Assembly (NCBI GenBank): GCA_029246415.1
Contig: JAQWNF010000044.1
Coordinates: 30,276-94,275 of the forward strand
Direction of reading: 5' to 3'
DNA from: Glaciecola sp.
Lineage (GTDB): Bacteria > Pseudomonadota > Gammaproteobacteria > Enterobacterales > Alteromonadaceae
DNA length: 64,000 nt
Shown: one piece after another, positions 18,286 to 26,750 of the stretch
Numbering within the stretch: the stretch's first letter is position 1
How the letters are laid out: each line of letters begins with the position of its first letter
Translations under genes and position numbers: made by a program
Notes under the pieces: model-generated
What the model was told of the DNA's origin: nothing
Seen by the model: only the letters and a program-made list of their open reading frames with translations
The model's database searches: none

Positions 18286-18848
18286 AGACAATCACGCAGT
18301 GTATTTATTTGTAATACCTGCGTGCTATTTTCTGCAACGGTATCACTTAGTTGAGTAAGCGCAATGATATCCTGAGGTTTATTCGTCAACCAGTAACCAG
18401 TTCGTAAATGCGCATTGATCGCGCATTGCATATCCGATCTATTATCCCCTACCATAATACTTTGTGACAAATCATAACCGTGCTTTTCAGCTGCGGTTAA
18501 TAACATACCAGGCTTGGGTTTTCGGCATGCACAATCTTGTGTTAACGCACTATTGCCCGCTGTAAGATGATGTGGGCAATAATAAGTATCGGTGATCACT
18601 ACACCTTGCTCAAGTAGTTGCGCGCACATCCATTGATTAAGCTGTGCAAATTGATCTTCAGTATACATACCACGGGCAATACCAGATTGATTGGTCACAA
18701 CAACCAGCTCATATCCTGATGCTTGCACATGCAACATTAACTCGATAATACCGTCCATAAACTCAAAATCAGCAATCTGGTGGACATACCCATGATTGAC
18801 ATTTATCACCCCATCACGGTCAAAAAAAGCGGCTCTTTTATTACTCAT
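18273..18848 (-). CDS. gmhB: D-glycero-beta-D-manno-heptose-1,7-bisphosphate 7-phosphatase
   Basis: Removes the 7-phosphate in ADP-heptose synthesis for the LPS inner core. It is a HAD phosphatase of 191 residues: catalytic DxD in AAFFDRDGVIN (residues 7-15), VVVTNQSGIARG, and C-terminal SIMVGDNRSDM. The GmhB zinc site is present as CPHH followed by CACRKPKPGM. The gene stands alone, convergent with yejM and 28 bp upstream of rlmA on the same strand. Confidence 0.93.
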   Translation of the reverse strand: MSNKRAAFFDRDGVINVNHGYVHQIADFEFMDGIIELMLHVQASGYELVVVTNQSGIARGMYTEDQFAQLNQWMCAQLLEQGVVITDTYYCPHHLTAGNSALTQDCACRKPKPGMLLTAAEKHGYDLSQSIMVGDNRSDMQCAINAHLRTGYWLTNKPQDIIALTQLSDTVAENSTQVLQINTLRDCLHLI

Positions 18849-18876
18849 CTTAATTGCTCATCTGCGTAGCTCATGG

Positions 18877-19710
18877 TTATTCTTGCTCTGACGGTAATTG
18901 ATAGACATAGATCTTAAAATCGATTGTCACGCTACTTGGATCATCAATACACAATGCTCGTTTGTTGGCATTGGCGCTATGAGCATAAGGAGTCATCGCA
19001 AACAGTTGGCTTTTTTGTACTGAGGTTAAATCAAGGACAAAGGCCACATCTATCTCTTTAAGCAGCGGGACATCAGTTAATGGTTCAGGTGCATGTGGTG
19101 TGACTGTGTCATATAGGTGGGTTTTAAATTCTTGTAAATGTGATTGATTTGGTACGACCTGATACCACAACCCACCCGTATTGAGGACGCGTACTGCTTC
19201 AGCGGTGTCCATAGGCGCAAATACTTGTAACAGCACATCGATTTGATTACTTTTCAAGGGGAGATGATATGAAGAAGCAACCACATATTGATGTTGAATT
19301 AAGGCGTGTTGCTGTGCTTGTTTAGCTGCTCTCAATACCGCATTTTTGGCAATATCATTGCCTTGATAGGTGATATTTGGATCATCCAGTAATGCACTAA
19401 GTTGACGTAAATAATATCCTTCACCGCAGCCTGCATCATAAATTGCACGGACAGAACCCGCCGCCCGATGGCTTTGGATATCTGCACTAATCGCTTGAAT
19501 TAATGGAGCATAAAAACCTGCATTTAAAAATGCTTCACGCGCTTGCACCATCACTTTATCGTCGCCTGGTTGAAGCGAATTTTTAAATTGCACAGGTAAT
19601 AAATTGACATAGCCTTGCTTGGCAACATCAAAACTATGACCATTGTCACAACGCCAAGGTTGATTGGTTTGAACAGATAAAGGAGAAGCACACAATGGAC
19701 ACTGCCACAT
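18877..19710 (-). CDS. rlmA: 23S rRNA (guanine-745-N1)-methyltransferase RlmA
   Basis: Methylates N1 of G745 in helix 35 of 23S rRNA. From ATG at 19710 (MWQCPLCASPL) the protein is 277 residues. An N-terminal zinc finger has CPLC and later CDNGH ligands, followed by the family's SFDVAKQGYVNLL, and a Rossmann methyltransferase domain has the SAM loop YDAGCGEGYY near residue 95. A frame extending to 19749 would add 13 residues of unlikely sequence, so the shorter start is used. It is divergent from the receiver-TPR gene; a 22-bp palindrome lies between them. Confidence 0.92.
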   Translation of the reverse strand: MWQCPLCASPLSVQTNQPWRCDNGHSFDVAKQGYVNLLPVQFKNSLQPGDDKVMVQAREAFLNAGFYAPLIQAISADIQSHRAAGSVRAIYDAGCGEGYYLRQLSALLDDPNITYQGNDIAKNAVLRAAKQAQQHALIQHQYVVASSYHLPLKSNQIDVLLQVFAPMDTAEAVRVLNTGGLWYQVVPNQSHLQEFKTHLYDTVTPHAPEPLTDVPLLKEIDVAFVLDLTSVQKSQLFAMTPYAHSANANKRALCIDDPSSVTIDFKIYVYQLPSEQE

Positions 19711-19787
19711 AAAAACTACCGAAACGTCAACAAAACAAAATTTTACCAAACTATTGACGCTTGTGCTATGCCAGTCATTTGTATACG

Positions 19788-19809
19788 TAGGTATATATCT
19801 ATATACCTA
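19788..19809. promoter_or_regulatory. 22-bp perfect palindrome between rlmA and the receiver-TPR gene
   Basis: TAGGTATATA and TATATACCTA flank a two-base TC centre, ten perfect base pairs in each arm. It is 78 bp from the rlmA ATG and 56 bp from the receiver-TPR ATG, in promoter territory for both. Neither side carries a U-tract suitable for a terminator. It has the size and symmetry of an operator for a dimeric regulator, which I cannot identify. Confidence 0.55.
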
Positions 19810-19864
19810 TCTATTCATAACACTGACTAAGCTATTAATTATCCAGAATTTATTCAAAATAGAC

Positions 19865-21511
19865 ATGCAACGTTTACGGGTCGCCTTAATTGATGAAGAA
19901 GCTATTTCGCGAGATACATTGCGCAGTCACTTGTTGTTTTTTCATCAGCTAGAAATTTGTAGTTTTTCTAGCCCTCAGTCGTTTAAAAGAGCCTGTTATA
20001 GACAGGATTTTGATATTGTCTTATGCAACCAAGAACTGCGTGGCGGACGGTCAGGTACGCAATGGTGTGAAGAGTTGATTATGAACAAATTAATCAAGCC
20101 TTCTACCGGTTTAGCCATTATAACAGGTGATCCCAGTGCAGCGGTTATCAGTCAGATCATCGATACCAACCCCGATATCATATTGTTAAAGCCTTATACG
20201 CTAAATATTCTTAAACGGCATTTTGATGAATACTTTACGTTTAGACAAGTACTCAGCCCCTACTTAAATGATTTAGATAATGACCGGATAGCCCCAGTGA
20301 TCCAAGGTTTACTTGCCATTACAGAGACACATCCACAACATTTACAATCGACTTACCGTTTACTCGGGCAACTGTATCTACAAACCCAACAGTATTTAGC
20401 TGCATTGCACATTTACGAAGTCGCTATTACTAGCTTCCCTAATGCACTGTGGGCCAAATGGGGACTCATCAAAAGCCAATATTTAAATGGGGATTGGGAT
20501 AATTGTGCCAATTTACTCAACACCTTGCTCCAAACCAAGGCGACTAGAGATAAAGCCCTAGAATGGCTAGCTTGTGTTGCTTTTGCTCAGCACGATTATA
20601 GTGCTGCATCAGAATATTTATCGCGTATTTTGACGTGTGATTTATCATTACAAGCGACCAAACTAAAATCTCACTTGTATTGTTTACAATCACAAATCGA
20701 CCAAGCGATTAAGCTGTTAAATGATAAGTGTAGTGCCAATCAAATGCTCAAAGATCAATTCAAAGAGCTCACCTTTGATTTGGTGCGATGTGTCATCCAA
20801 AAAATCCAACATGAGCAAGATGATAGCGCTAAAACGCAACAAATCTCACAAGCTAAACGCTTACTCACTCGCGCCACTAAAAAAGATATCGATCCGGTCA
20901 GTCTACAAAAGCGTGATAGTATTTTGACATCAGTATGCTTACTCGAAGGTGATACGGAGAAAGTACAGCGGATATTACAACGAGATTGGATGCAGAACTT
21001 TGACCGTGCCAGTGTTGAAACCATTCAACATGCAATTAATGCGAATCATCACATAGGAGAAGAGCAAACCGTAGCCCGCTTATTATCATTATCGAAAAAG
21101 AAACTACACAAAGTTGAATCACATGTAGAAAGTATATTGTGCACAACACAATTTGAGAGCCAAGAGGCATTACTCCATGATCAACCTACACGTGCAGTAA
21201 ACTATAATGAAAAAGGTAGCCAACTGTATAGTAACAATCAGTTTGAACAGTCGATGTACTATTACTATAAAGCCCATCAACTGTACCCCAAATCCCCTAC
21301 TTTTGGGTTAAACCTACTAACATGTATGCACCATTGCCGGCAAATTCAGTACAAAGAAGCATTAGCCCAGAATTTGTTAGATATACTCAAAGATAGCCCT
21401 CTTAAAGCTCATCAAAATAAACGCTTAATTGCGCTGCAATCTGCCTTTGTGGGATTACTCAAACGTACGCCCCCGCTTCGTCGCTATCGTATCGATGTAG
21501 CCGTGCCATGA
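19865..21511 (+). CDS. Receiver-domain protein with TPR repeats, phosphoacceptor Asp replaced by Asn
   Basis: A 548-residue soluble protein. Residues 1-120 are a CheY-like receiver: acidic pair in VALIDEEA, threonine in IITGDPS, and the switch lysine in ILLKPYT. The position of the phosphorylated aspartate reads IVLCNQEL, so it is Asn at residue 55. From about 150 onwards there are repeated helix pairs of TPR type (YRLLGQLYLQTQQYLAALHIYE, ALWAKWGLIKSQYLNGDWDN, and a last clear one NEKGSQLYSNNQFEQSMYYYYKA). There is no DNA-binding or enzymatic output domain. The ATG at 19865 starts the receiver; the frame upstream is non-homologous. Its end overlaps the DUF2189 gene tail to tail by 57 bp. Role probably protein-protein signalling; partner unknown. 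Confidence 0.85.
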   Translation: MQRLRVALIDEEAISRDTLRSHLLFFHQLEICSFSSPQSFKRACYRQDFDIVLCNQELRGGRSGTQWCEELIMNKLIKPSTGLAIITGDPSAAVISQIIDTNPDIILLKPYTLNILKRHFDEYFTFRQVLSPYLNDLDNDRIAPVIQGLLAITETHPQHLQSTYRLLGQLYLQTQQYLAALHIYEVAITSFPNALWAKWGLIKSQYLNGDWDNCANLLNTLLQTKATRDKALEWLACVAFAQHDYSAASEYLSRILTCDLSLQATKLKSHLYCLQSQIDQAIKLLNDKCSANQMLKDQFKELTFDLVRCVIQKIQHEQDDSAKTQQISQAKRLLTRATKKDIDPVSLQKRDSILTSVCLLEGDTEKVQRILQRDWMQNFDRASVETIQHAINANHHIGEEQTVARLLSLSKKKLHKVESHVESILCTTQFESQEALLHDQPTRAVNYNEKGSQLYSNNQFEQSMYYYYKAHQLYPKSPTFGLNLLTCMHHCRQIQYKEALAQNLLDILKDSPLKAHQNKRLIALQSAFVGLLKRTPPLRRYRIDVAVP

Positions 21512-22249
21512 TGCATAACCAATCACAGGCATAATCACAATAAAGCCAATAAACCCAGTAAGAAAACCAATACCAACCCCCGTGAAGATAATACTCGCCC
21601 AAAGCAGCATGACTAGTTTGTTAGTCAGCACAGCATTAATACTAGTTAAGACCCCTGTTGCTAAATCCACTTGCCGTTCCATTAAAATTGGCTGAGTGAA
21701 CGCAGTCAACAAAAATACAACGCCGGTAAACACAATGCCAAAGCCCGTTCCAACTGCTAAAAACGGCCATAAATTGGCAAGGTTTGGCTCTAAATATGAT
21801 GGATAGAATGCATGTATTAAAGCTGCGACTCGCAACCAAAATATCATTAAAATGACTAGCATCAAGCCAAAGCCCCACTCATTGACCGCATTACGGCTCA
21901 TTGCTTTAAGAGAGTGACTCAGTTTGGGAGTATGCTGTTTTTCTAGTGACCAAGAAACATCATACAAGCCTGCGGCTAAAAATGGCCCTAGTAACATAAA
22001 ACAAATCAATGCTGGCAGGATGACCATATACCAGCCCATCAGAGCGACCAACGCACTTATTCCCCAAGGGATCAATACGAACAATAAGCCATAAAAAAGT
22101 GTAATACCTGGTGCTCGTTGCGCATCTTGCATGCCAAGGATCAACCATTTAAATGGATCGATGAAATCCAACTCTCGACTAGCAATGACACGGGATATTG
22201 AACTATCTGCAATAACGGTTTCTGGTGGGTGCTCAAACTCTTTAGACAT
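21455..22249 (-). CDS. DUF2189 multi-pass membrane protein
   Basis: A 264-residue integral membrane protein of the DUF2189 family, function unknown. After a cytoplasmic start (VIASRELDFIDPFKWLILGM) there are about six hydrophobic segments, including TLFYGLLFVLIPWGISALVAL, MVILPALICFMLLGPFLAAG, and two near the C-terminus (MLLWASIIFTGVGIGFLTGF, IGFIVIMPVIGYASWHGYID). The LLGPFLAAGLYDVSW block is typical of the family. The 57-bp overlap with the end of the TPR gene means both coding ends are constrained. It lies alone, with the papain-fold-like gene upstream on the same strand. Confidence 0.85.
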   Translation of the reverse strand: MSKEFEHPPETVIADSSISRVIASRELDFIDPFKWLILGMQDAQRAPGITLFYGLLFVLIPWGISALVALMGWYMVILPALICFMLLGPFLAAGLYDVSWSLEKQHTPKLSHSLKAMSRNAVNEWGFGLMLVILMIFWLRVAALIHAFYPSYLEPNLANLWPFLAVGTGFGIVFTGVVFLLTAFTQPILMERQVDLATGVLTSINAVLTNKLVMLLWASIIFTGVGIGFLTGFIGFIVIMPVIGYASWHGYIDTIATKRGRTFE

Positions 22250-22324
22250 TGTGCTTCCTTACTTTTGATTTATGCTGCAAAAATTACATAAACGAACCAA
22301 ATAACGAATGCGACACAACTATAA

Positions 22325-22756
22325 TTAACTTCGCATAGGATAAAATACGACAGCTTGATTAAAATAGATCGCAAGTTTATTGGTTAAATCCGTAAATAAC
22401 ATGACCTCATGACAATCGGGAAATTGATAACAATTAGCGATAAAACGATTGCAGTTGTTACTAAATACATCATAGTTCAAATATTCAAATATTCTAGCTT
22501 GAGCAAAATTTGCTGCAACGGCAGAACCTAAAACCTGTGCATGTTGATTTGCCATGACATAAATCTGATCACCGGAGCGATCATGGATAAAACGTTCAGG
22601 TGAAACACTCCGAACTAATCCAGTCCCCGATAACTCGATAATTCCCCCGTTAACCCACAAGCCAGTGTGCGTCAAAGCACCAAAAATACCGCAACACACA
22701 ACAGAGCCATTGATAGGCATCACGTCTTGCGTTGAGCGATGTAAAATCTCTGCCAT
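22325..22756 (-). CDS. Small LRAT/NlpC-P60-like papain-fold protein
   Basis: A 143-residue protein with two motifs expected of the permuted papain-like (LRAT/H-box or NlpC-related) fold: a histidine followed by a small hydrophobic strand, THTGLWVNGGIIELSG, at about residues 30-45, and a later NNCNRFIANC helix that could supply the catalytic cysteine, near residue 100. No signal peptide or membrane segment is seen. Such proteins act as acyltransferases, amidases or peptidases; here activity is only a possibility. The gene is 75 bp upstream of DUF2189 on the same strand, and divergent from alaA with about 120 bp between. Confidence 0.6.
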   Translation of the reverse strand: MAEILHRSTQDVMPINGSVVCCGIFGALTHTGLWVNGGIIELSGTGLVRSVSPERFIHDRSGDQIYVMANQHAQVLGSAVAANFAQARIFEYLNYDVFSNNCNRFIANCYQFPDCHEVMLFTDLTNKLAIYFNQAVVFYPMRS

Positions 22757-22879
22757 GTGCTTTATTTCCCATACGACTAAAATTTATGCATTAAACCGAT
22801 TGAAACACTTCAACAGAATCAATACTTACTGTATGCTACTGATATATAGACCGTTACAACCTAATTTAAGTTCATTACT

Positions 22880-24097
22880 ATGTATCACATCGGTAAATCT
22901 GCAAAGCTAGACAATGTCTGTTACGACATCCGTGGCCCTATTCATGCTAAAGCGCGAGCAATGGAAGAAGAAGGTCATCGTATTTTAAAGCTCAATATTG
23001 GCAATCCTGCCCCATTTGGGTTTGAAGCACCTGATGATATTTTAAAAGATGTCATTTATAATTTACCTTCCGCTCAAGGTTATTCTGAAGCTACTGGTAT
23101 ATATGCGGCTAAGGTTGCAGTGATGCAGTATTACCAACAAAAAAACATTCGCAACATGACTACCCAAGATATTTTTATCGGTAACGGTGTGAGCGAAATG
23201 ATCATGATGGCGATGCAAGCCTTACTCAATCAAGGTGATGAGGTTTTATTACCTGCACCTGACTACCCGTTATGGACCGCAGCCGTGAGCTTGTCCTCTG
23301 GCACCCCTGTGCATTATGTCTGTGATGAACAAGCAGGATGGTTTCCTGATATTGATGATATAAAACAAAAAATCACATCAAAAACCAAAGCGATTGTACT
23401 TATCAATCCCAACAACCCTACCGGTGCTGTGTATTCCAAAGAATTGTTACTGGATATTGTTGCCATTGCCCGTGAGCATAATTTGGTTATTTACAGTGAC
23501 GAAATCTACGACAAAATTTTATATGATGAAGCGCAACATACCTGTATTGCTTCATTAGCCGATGATGTTTTTATGGTCACTATGTCAGGCTTATCCAAGA
23601 ACTATCGCGTCGCAGGGTTTCGCGCGGGTTGGTTGCTCGTGTCCGGTAACAAACGCGTTGCACAAGATTATATCGATGCACTGAATATGCTTTCTTCTAT
23701 GCGGATGTGTGCCAATGTCCCTTGCCAGCACGCCATTCAAACCGCATTAGGTGGTTATCAAAGTATCAACGATTTAATTCATGACCGTGGTCGCTTGAAA
23801 CTACAACGTGACGCGGCGACGACAGCATTAAACGCCATTGATGGTATTACATGTGTACCGCCAAAAGGCGCGTTGTATTGCTTTGCCAAAGTGGATGCAC
23901 AAAAATTCAATATTCATAATGATGAACAAATGATTTTTGATTTATTACAAAGTGAAAAGATTTTATTAGTCCATGGTCGTGCTTTTAATTTAAATCAAGG
24001 CTGCTATTTTAGATTGGTATTTTTACCGCATGCCGACGTATTAACGCCAGCTATTGGCCGTATTGGTCAATTTTTTAACCATTATCAACAAAGCTAA
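22880..24097 (+). CDS. alaA: Glutamate-pyruvate aminotransferase AlaA (YfbQ type)
   Basis: PLP-dependent class I/II aminotransferase that makes alanine from pyruvate and glutamate. Its 405 residues match the E. coli protein. The fold landmarks are LNIGNPAPFGFEAP at the start, INPNNPTGAVYSKE, YSDEIYDKILYD, and the PLP-lysine region SGLSKNYRVAGFRAGW, with the Schiff-base lysine in LSKNYR. It is followed four bases later by yfbR, as in E. coli, so the pair forms an operon. The initiating ATG at 22880 is the natural start (MYHIGKSAKLDNVCYDIRGP). Confidence 0.93.
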   Translation: MYHIGKSAKLDNVCYDIRGPIHAKARAMEEEGHRILKLNIGNPAPFGFEAPDDILKDVIYNLPSAQGYSEATGIYAAKVAVMQYYQQKNIRNMTTQDIFIGNGVSEMIMMAMQALLNQGDEVLLPAPDYPLWTAAVSLSSGTPVHYVCDEQAGWFPDIDDIKQKITSKTKAIVLINPNNPTGAVYSKELLLDIVAIAREHNLVIYSDEIYDKILYDEAQHTCIASLADDVFMVTMSGLSKNYRVAGFRAGWLLVSGNKRVAQDYIDALNMLSSMRMCANVPCQHAIQTALGGYQSINDLIHDRGRLKLQRDAATTALNAIDGITCVPPKGALYCFAKVDAQKFNIHNDEQMIFDLLQSEKILLVHGRAFNLNQGCYFRLVFLPHADVLTPAIGRIGQFFNHYQQS

Positions 24098-24101
24098 GCT
24101 G

Positions 24102-24707
24102 ATGCCCCAAAAAAGTTCATTCTTGGCTTGGTTATTACGCATGCCGTTGATTAAACGCTGGGCGTTGATGCATACAGTAAAGCCGGAAAACGTCGCGGAG
24201 CACTCTCATCAAGTAGCGGTAATCGCTCACTTGTTAGCGGTGATCCGTAACACTTACTTTGCCGGCACGCTCAACCCAGAGAAAGCGGCTACCATCGCCT
24301 TATATCATGAGGTGAGTGAAACGAAATTGCAGGACATTAATCATGTTACTAAATATCATAACCCTGCATTAACCAAAGAATTTAAAAAACTAGAAGAACT
24401 AGCTGAAATTGAGTGCTTGCACACTTTACCTAGTGCCTTACAACCGCTTTTTGCGCATTTACTTGTACAAAATCAAGTAGAGCCCGAGTACAAAAAAATT
24501 GTTAAAGCTGCTGATCTTCTTTCAGCCTATTTAAAAGCATGCGACGAGCTTAGGTTTGGTAATCATGAGTTCAGACCGGTAAAAGAACGTTTAGAAAGTA
24601 TGCTTCAGCATTTTTCCGAAGATATGCCCGAGGTAGAGTATTTTCGTGAATGTTTTGAAGAAAACTGTGCAGTAGGTGTTGATGAATTAGCGAAAAATCC
24701 AATCTAG
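24102..24707 (+). CDS. yfbR: 5'-deoxynucleotidase YfbR homologue with HE instead of HD
   Basis: YfbR is a cytoplasmic HD-domain phosphatase that dephosphorylates deoxyribonucleoside 5'-monophosphates. The ATG at 24102 gives 201 residues, the family length; a GTG-like extension would overlap alaA. The order of motifs is kept: RW at 19-20, H34 in ENVAEHSHQVA, the metal pair at 69-70, E73 and the aspartate of VKAADLLSAYLKACDEL. However, the HD pair reads HE (YHEVSE), and the TGDLPTPVKY loop of E. coli is LQDINHVTKY here. Glutamate may still hold the metal, but specificity could differ. Translated in tandem with alaA. Confidence 0.88.
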   Translation: MPQKSSFLAWLLRMPLIKRWALMHTVKPENVAEHSHQVAVIAHLLAVIRNTYFAGTLNPEKAATIALYHEVSETKLQDINHVTKYHNPALTKEFKKLEELAEIECLHTLPSALQPLFAHLLVQNQVEPEYKKIVKAADLLSAYLKACDELRFGNHEFRPVKERLESMLQHFSEDMPEVEYFRECFEENCAVGVDELAKNPI

Positions 24708-24715
24708 TTGGATTT
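24695..24715 (+). terminator. Hairpin spanning the yfbR stop codon
   Basis: An eight-base-pair perfect stem AAATCCAA/TTGGATTT with loop TCTAG, which contains the stop codon. Only three T residues follow, so it is a weak terminator at best and may act as an mRNA-end stabiliser. Confidence 0.35.
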
Positions 24716-24771
24716 ACCACACTATAAGCTCAACAGAACAACACCATATCAGAGATGGAACAACCGAATAT

Positions 24772-26703
24772 ATGGAACTATATAGCAAATATCACCACTT
24801 AATAGAACAGACTACTCAGGCTGGATTGTGGGAGTATGATTATTCTATAAAAAAGATGCGTTGGAGCAGTTATGTATATTCTATATTTAATTGCGCAGAT
24901 AACTTTGAGCCGACAATAGAAACTGATAGTGGCTTTTTTATGTCTAAAAGTCTTGATAAACTGATTCAATCAATCAACTATCTTGAACATAACCAAATAC
25001 CATTTAGTGGGATTTTTGATATCCGACTCCCTCATGGAACTATCAAGACACTAGCTATCTCAATGGATGCTGAATTTTCAGGCCAAACAATCCTCCGGCG
25101 TTTTGGTACTATCAGGGATATTACTCAGCAACACCAACAGACCATCGAAAGTGAATTTTTTCGTGAACGCGTCGAGTTAGCATTAAAAGCTTCTGCAATT
25201 GGTACCTGGGATTACCATGTTGCCAATGACCATCTGTATTGGGACGAATCAATGCAGGGTATTTTTGATTTAGCGTCGTATTCTAGTATAAATGAGTTTA
25301 AAGACTGGATTGATTTAATCCACCCAGAAGATCGGAATCAATTTATTGAGCAATTTAACATTGGTGCTAAAGGCTTAGCAGAGAACAATACTATTTTGTT
25401 AACTTGCCGAACGATATCTCATCAAGGTCAAATATCATTTGTGCGAATGTACGCTCAATTTTATTTTAATGATAATCATCAAAACATCCGAATTTTAGGT
25501 ACTTGTGTCGATACGACTGAATCGGAGATATCACAACGAGAAATTATCAACCAAGCAAGTATATCCCAGCAAAACATGCTCAAAGCACAAGATTTGACTG
25601 CTGCTCGTACACGATTTTTAGCAAATATGAGCCATGAAATTCGCACTCCTATGAATGCCATTATGGGCGCATTACAAATTTTGCACACATACGATTTAGA
25701 TGAAGACTCCTACAGTTTAACTGAAATGGCGTTGGACTCGTCTAAAGATTTGTTGAATATCATCAATGATATATTAGATTTGTCTAAAATTGATGCCTCG
25801 CATATGACAATAGAAGCGATTCCGTTACAACTGAACGCGTTATTGACCAGTGCCTTTAATAAATTCACCTTATCATTGGATAAAGACATTGAACTAGAAC
25901 TATTAATTGCGCCAGAGCTTAACCCTTACAGGATAGGTGATCCTACTCGTCTTACCCAAATCATTAATAATTTAGTTTCTAATGCCATTAAATTTACACA
26001 CCAAGGAAGCGTTAAAGTATTACTTACTGGCGATGCAGAACGGATTGAGTTGATAGTAAGTGATACCGGTATCGGCATTCCGCAAGATACATTACAAAAT
26101 ATTTTTGAGCCGTTTAGACAAGCGGATAACTCCACCACTCGTAATTATGGCGGTACAGGCTTAGGATTGGCAATTTGTTCAAGCTTGACTAGTTTAATGG
26201 ATGGTACGTTGCGCGTATTCAGTGAAGATGGTGTAGGAACAGAGTTTATTTTTAACGCTCCCTTGCCAATCACAGCAATGACACTCAATACCATAAATGC
26301 TCCCATTAATGAACCTGTTCCTGATTTAAGTGATTTCACAATACTCGTGGCAGAAGACAATCCATCGAACCAAGTGATTATTCAAACCATCTTAAGTAAC
26401 ACTGGAGCAAATATACATATTTACGATAACGGAAAACAAGCGCTTGCCGCTTACAACCAGTTTGAACACGTCGATTTACTGATTCTTGATATAAATATGC
26501 CGATCATGAATGGTATCGACATGTGTCTGGCAATCCGGAAAACCAATAAATTAATACCTATATTAGCGTTATCCGCTGATATTATGTTGCAAAATAAATC
26601 AGTACTAAACCATTATGGCTTTACAGACACCATAAGTAAGCCGTTACAATTAGAGCAACTTTATCAATTTATCCATACTTATTGTAGCGTAGAACAAGCT
26701 TAA
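24772..26703 (+). CDS. Soluble hybrid histidine kinase with two PAS domains and a receiver
   Basis: A 643-residue cytoplasmic sensor. Two PAS folds occupy about residues 1-125 and 130-260 (the second with WDESMQGIFDLASYSS and DWIDLIHPEDR). The HisKA domain has phospho-acceptor His288 in NMSHEIRTPMNAI, the ATPase domain has NLVSNAIKF, DTGIGI and GGTGLGLAI, and the C-terminal receiver carries Asp573 in LILDINMP with SKPLQ supplying the lysine. No membrane segment is seen, so it senses an intracellular signal. No partner regulator is adjacent; output is probably by phosphotransfer to an HPt protein elsewhere or by the receiver acting on the kinase. It sits between two nucleotide-metabolism genes, which may be chance. 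Confidence 0.92.
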   Translation: MELYSKYHHLIEQTTQAGLWEYDYSIKKMRWSSYVYSIFNCADNFEPTIETDSGFFMSKSLDKLIQSINYLEHNQIPFSGIFDIRLPHGTIKTLAISMDAEFSGQTILRRFGTIRDITQQHQQTIESEFFRERVELALKASAIGTWDYHVANDHLYWDESMQGIFDLASYSSINEFKDWIDLIHPEDRNQFIEQFNIGAKGLAENNTILLTCRTISHQGQISFVRMYAQFYFNDNHQNIRILGTCVDTTESEISQREIINQASISQQNMLKAQDLTAARTRFLANMSHEIRTPMNAIMGALQILHTYDLDEDSYSLTEMALDSSKDLLNIINDILDLSKIDASHMTIEAIPLQLNALLTSAFNKFTLSLDKDIELELLIAPELNPYRIGDPTRLTQIINNLVSNAIKFTHQGSVKVLLTGDAERIELIVSDTGIGIPQDTLQNIFEPFRQADNSTTRNYGGTGLGLAICSSLTSLMDGTLRVFSEDGVGTEFIFNAPLPITAMTLNTINAPINEPVPDLSDFTILVAEDNPSNQVIIQTILSNTGANIHIYDNGKQALAAYNQFEHVDLLILDINMPIMNGIDMCLAIRKTNKLIPILALSADIMLQNKSVLNHYGFTDTISKPLQLEQLYQFIHTYCSVEQA

Positions 26704-26750
26704 TGACGGTCTAGGAGCACCATTAATATTTATAAGGAATTACAGTCACT

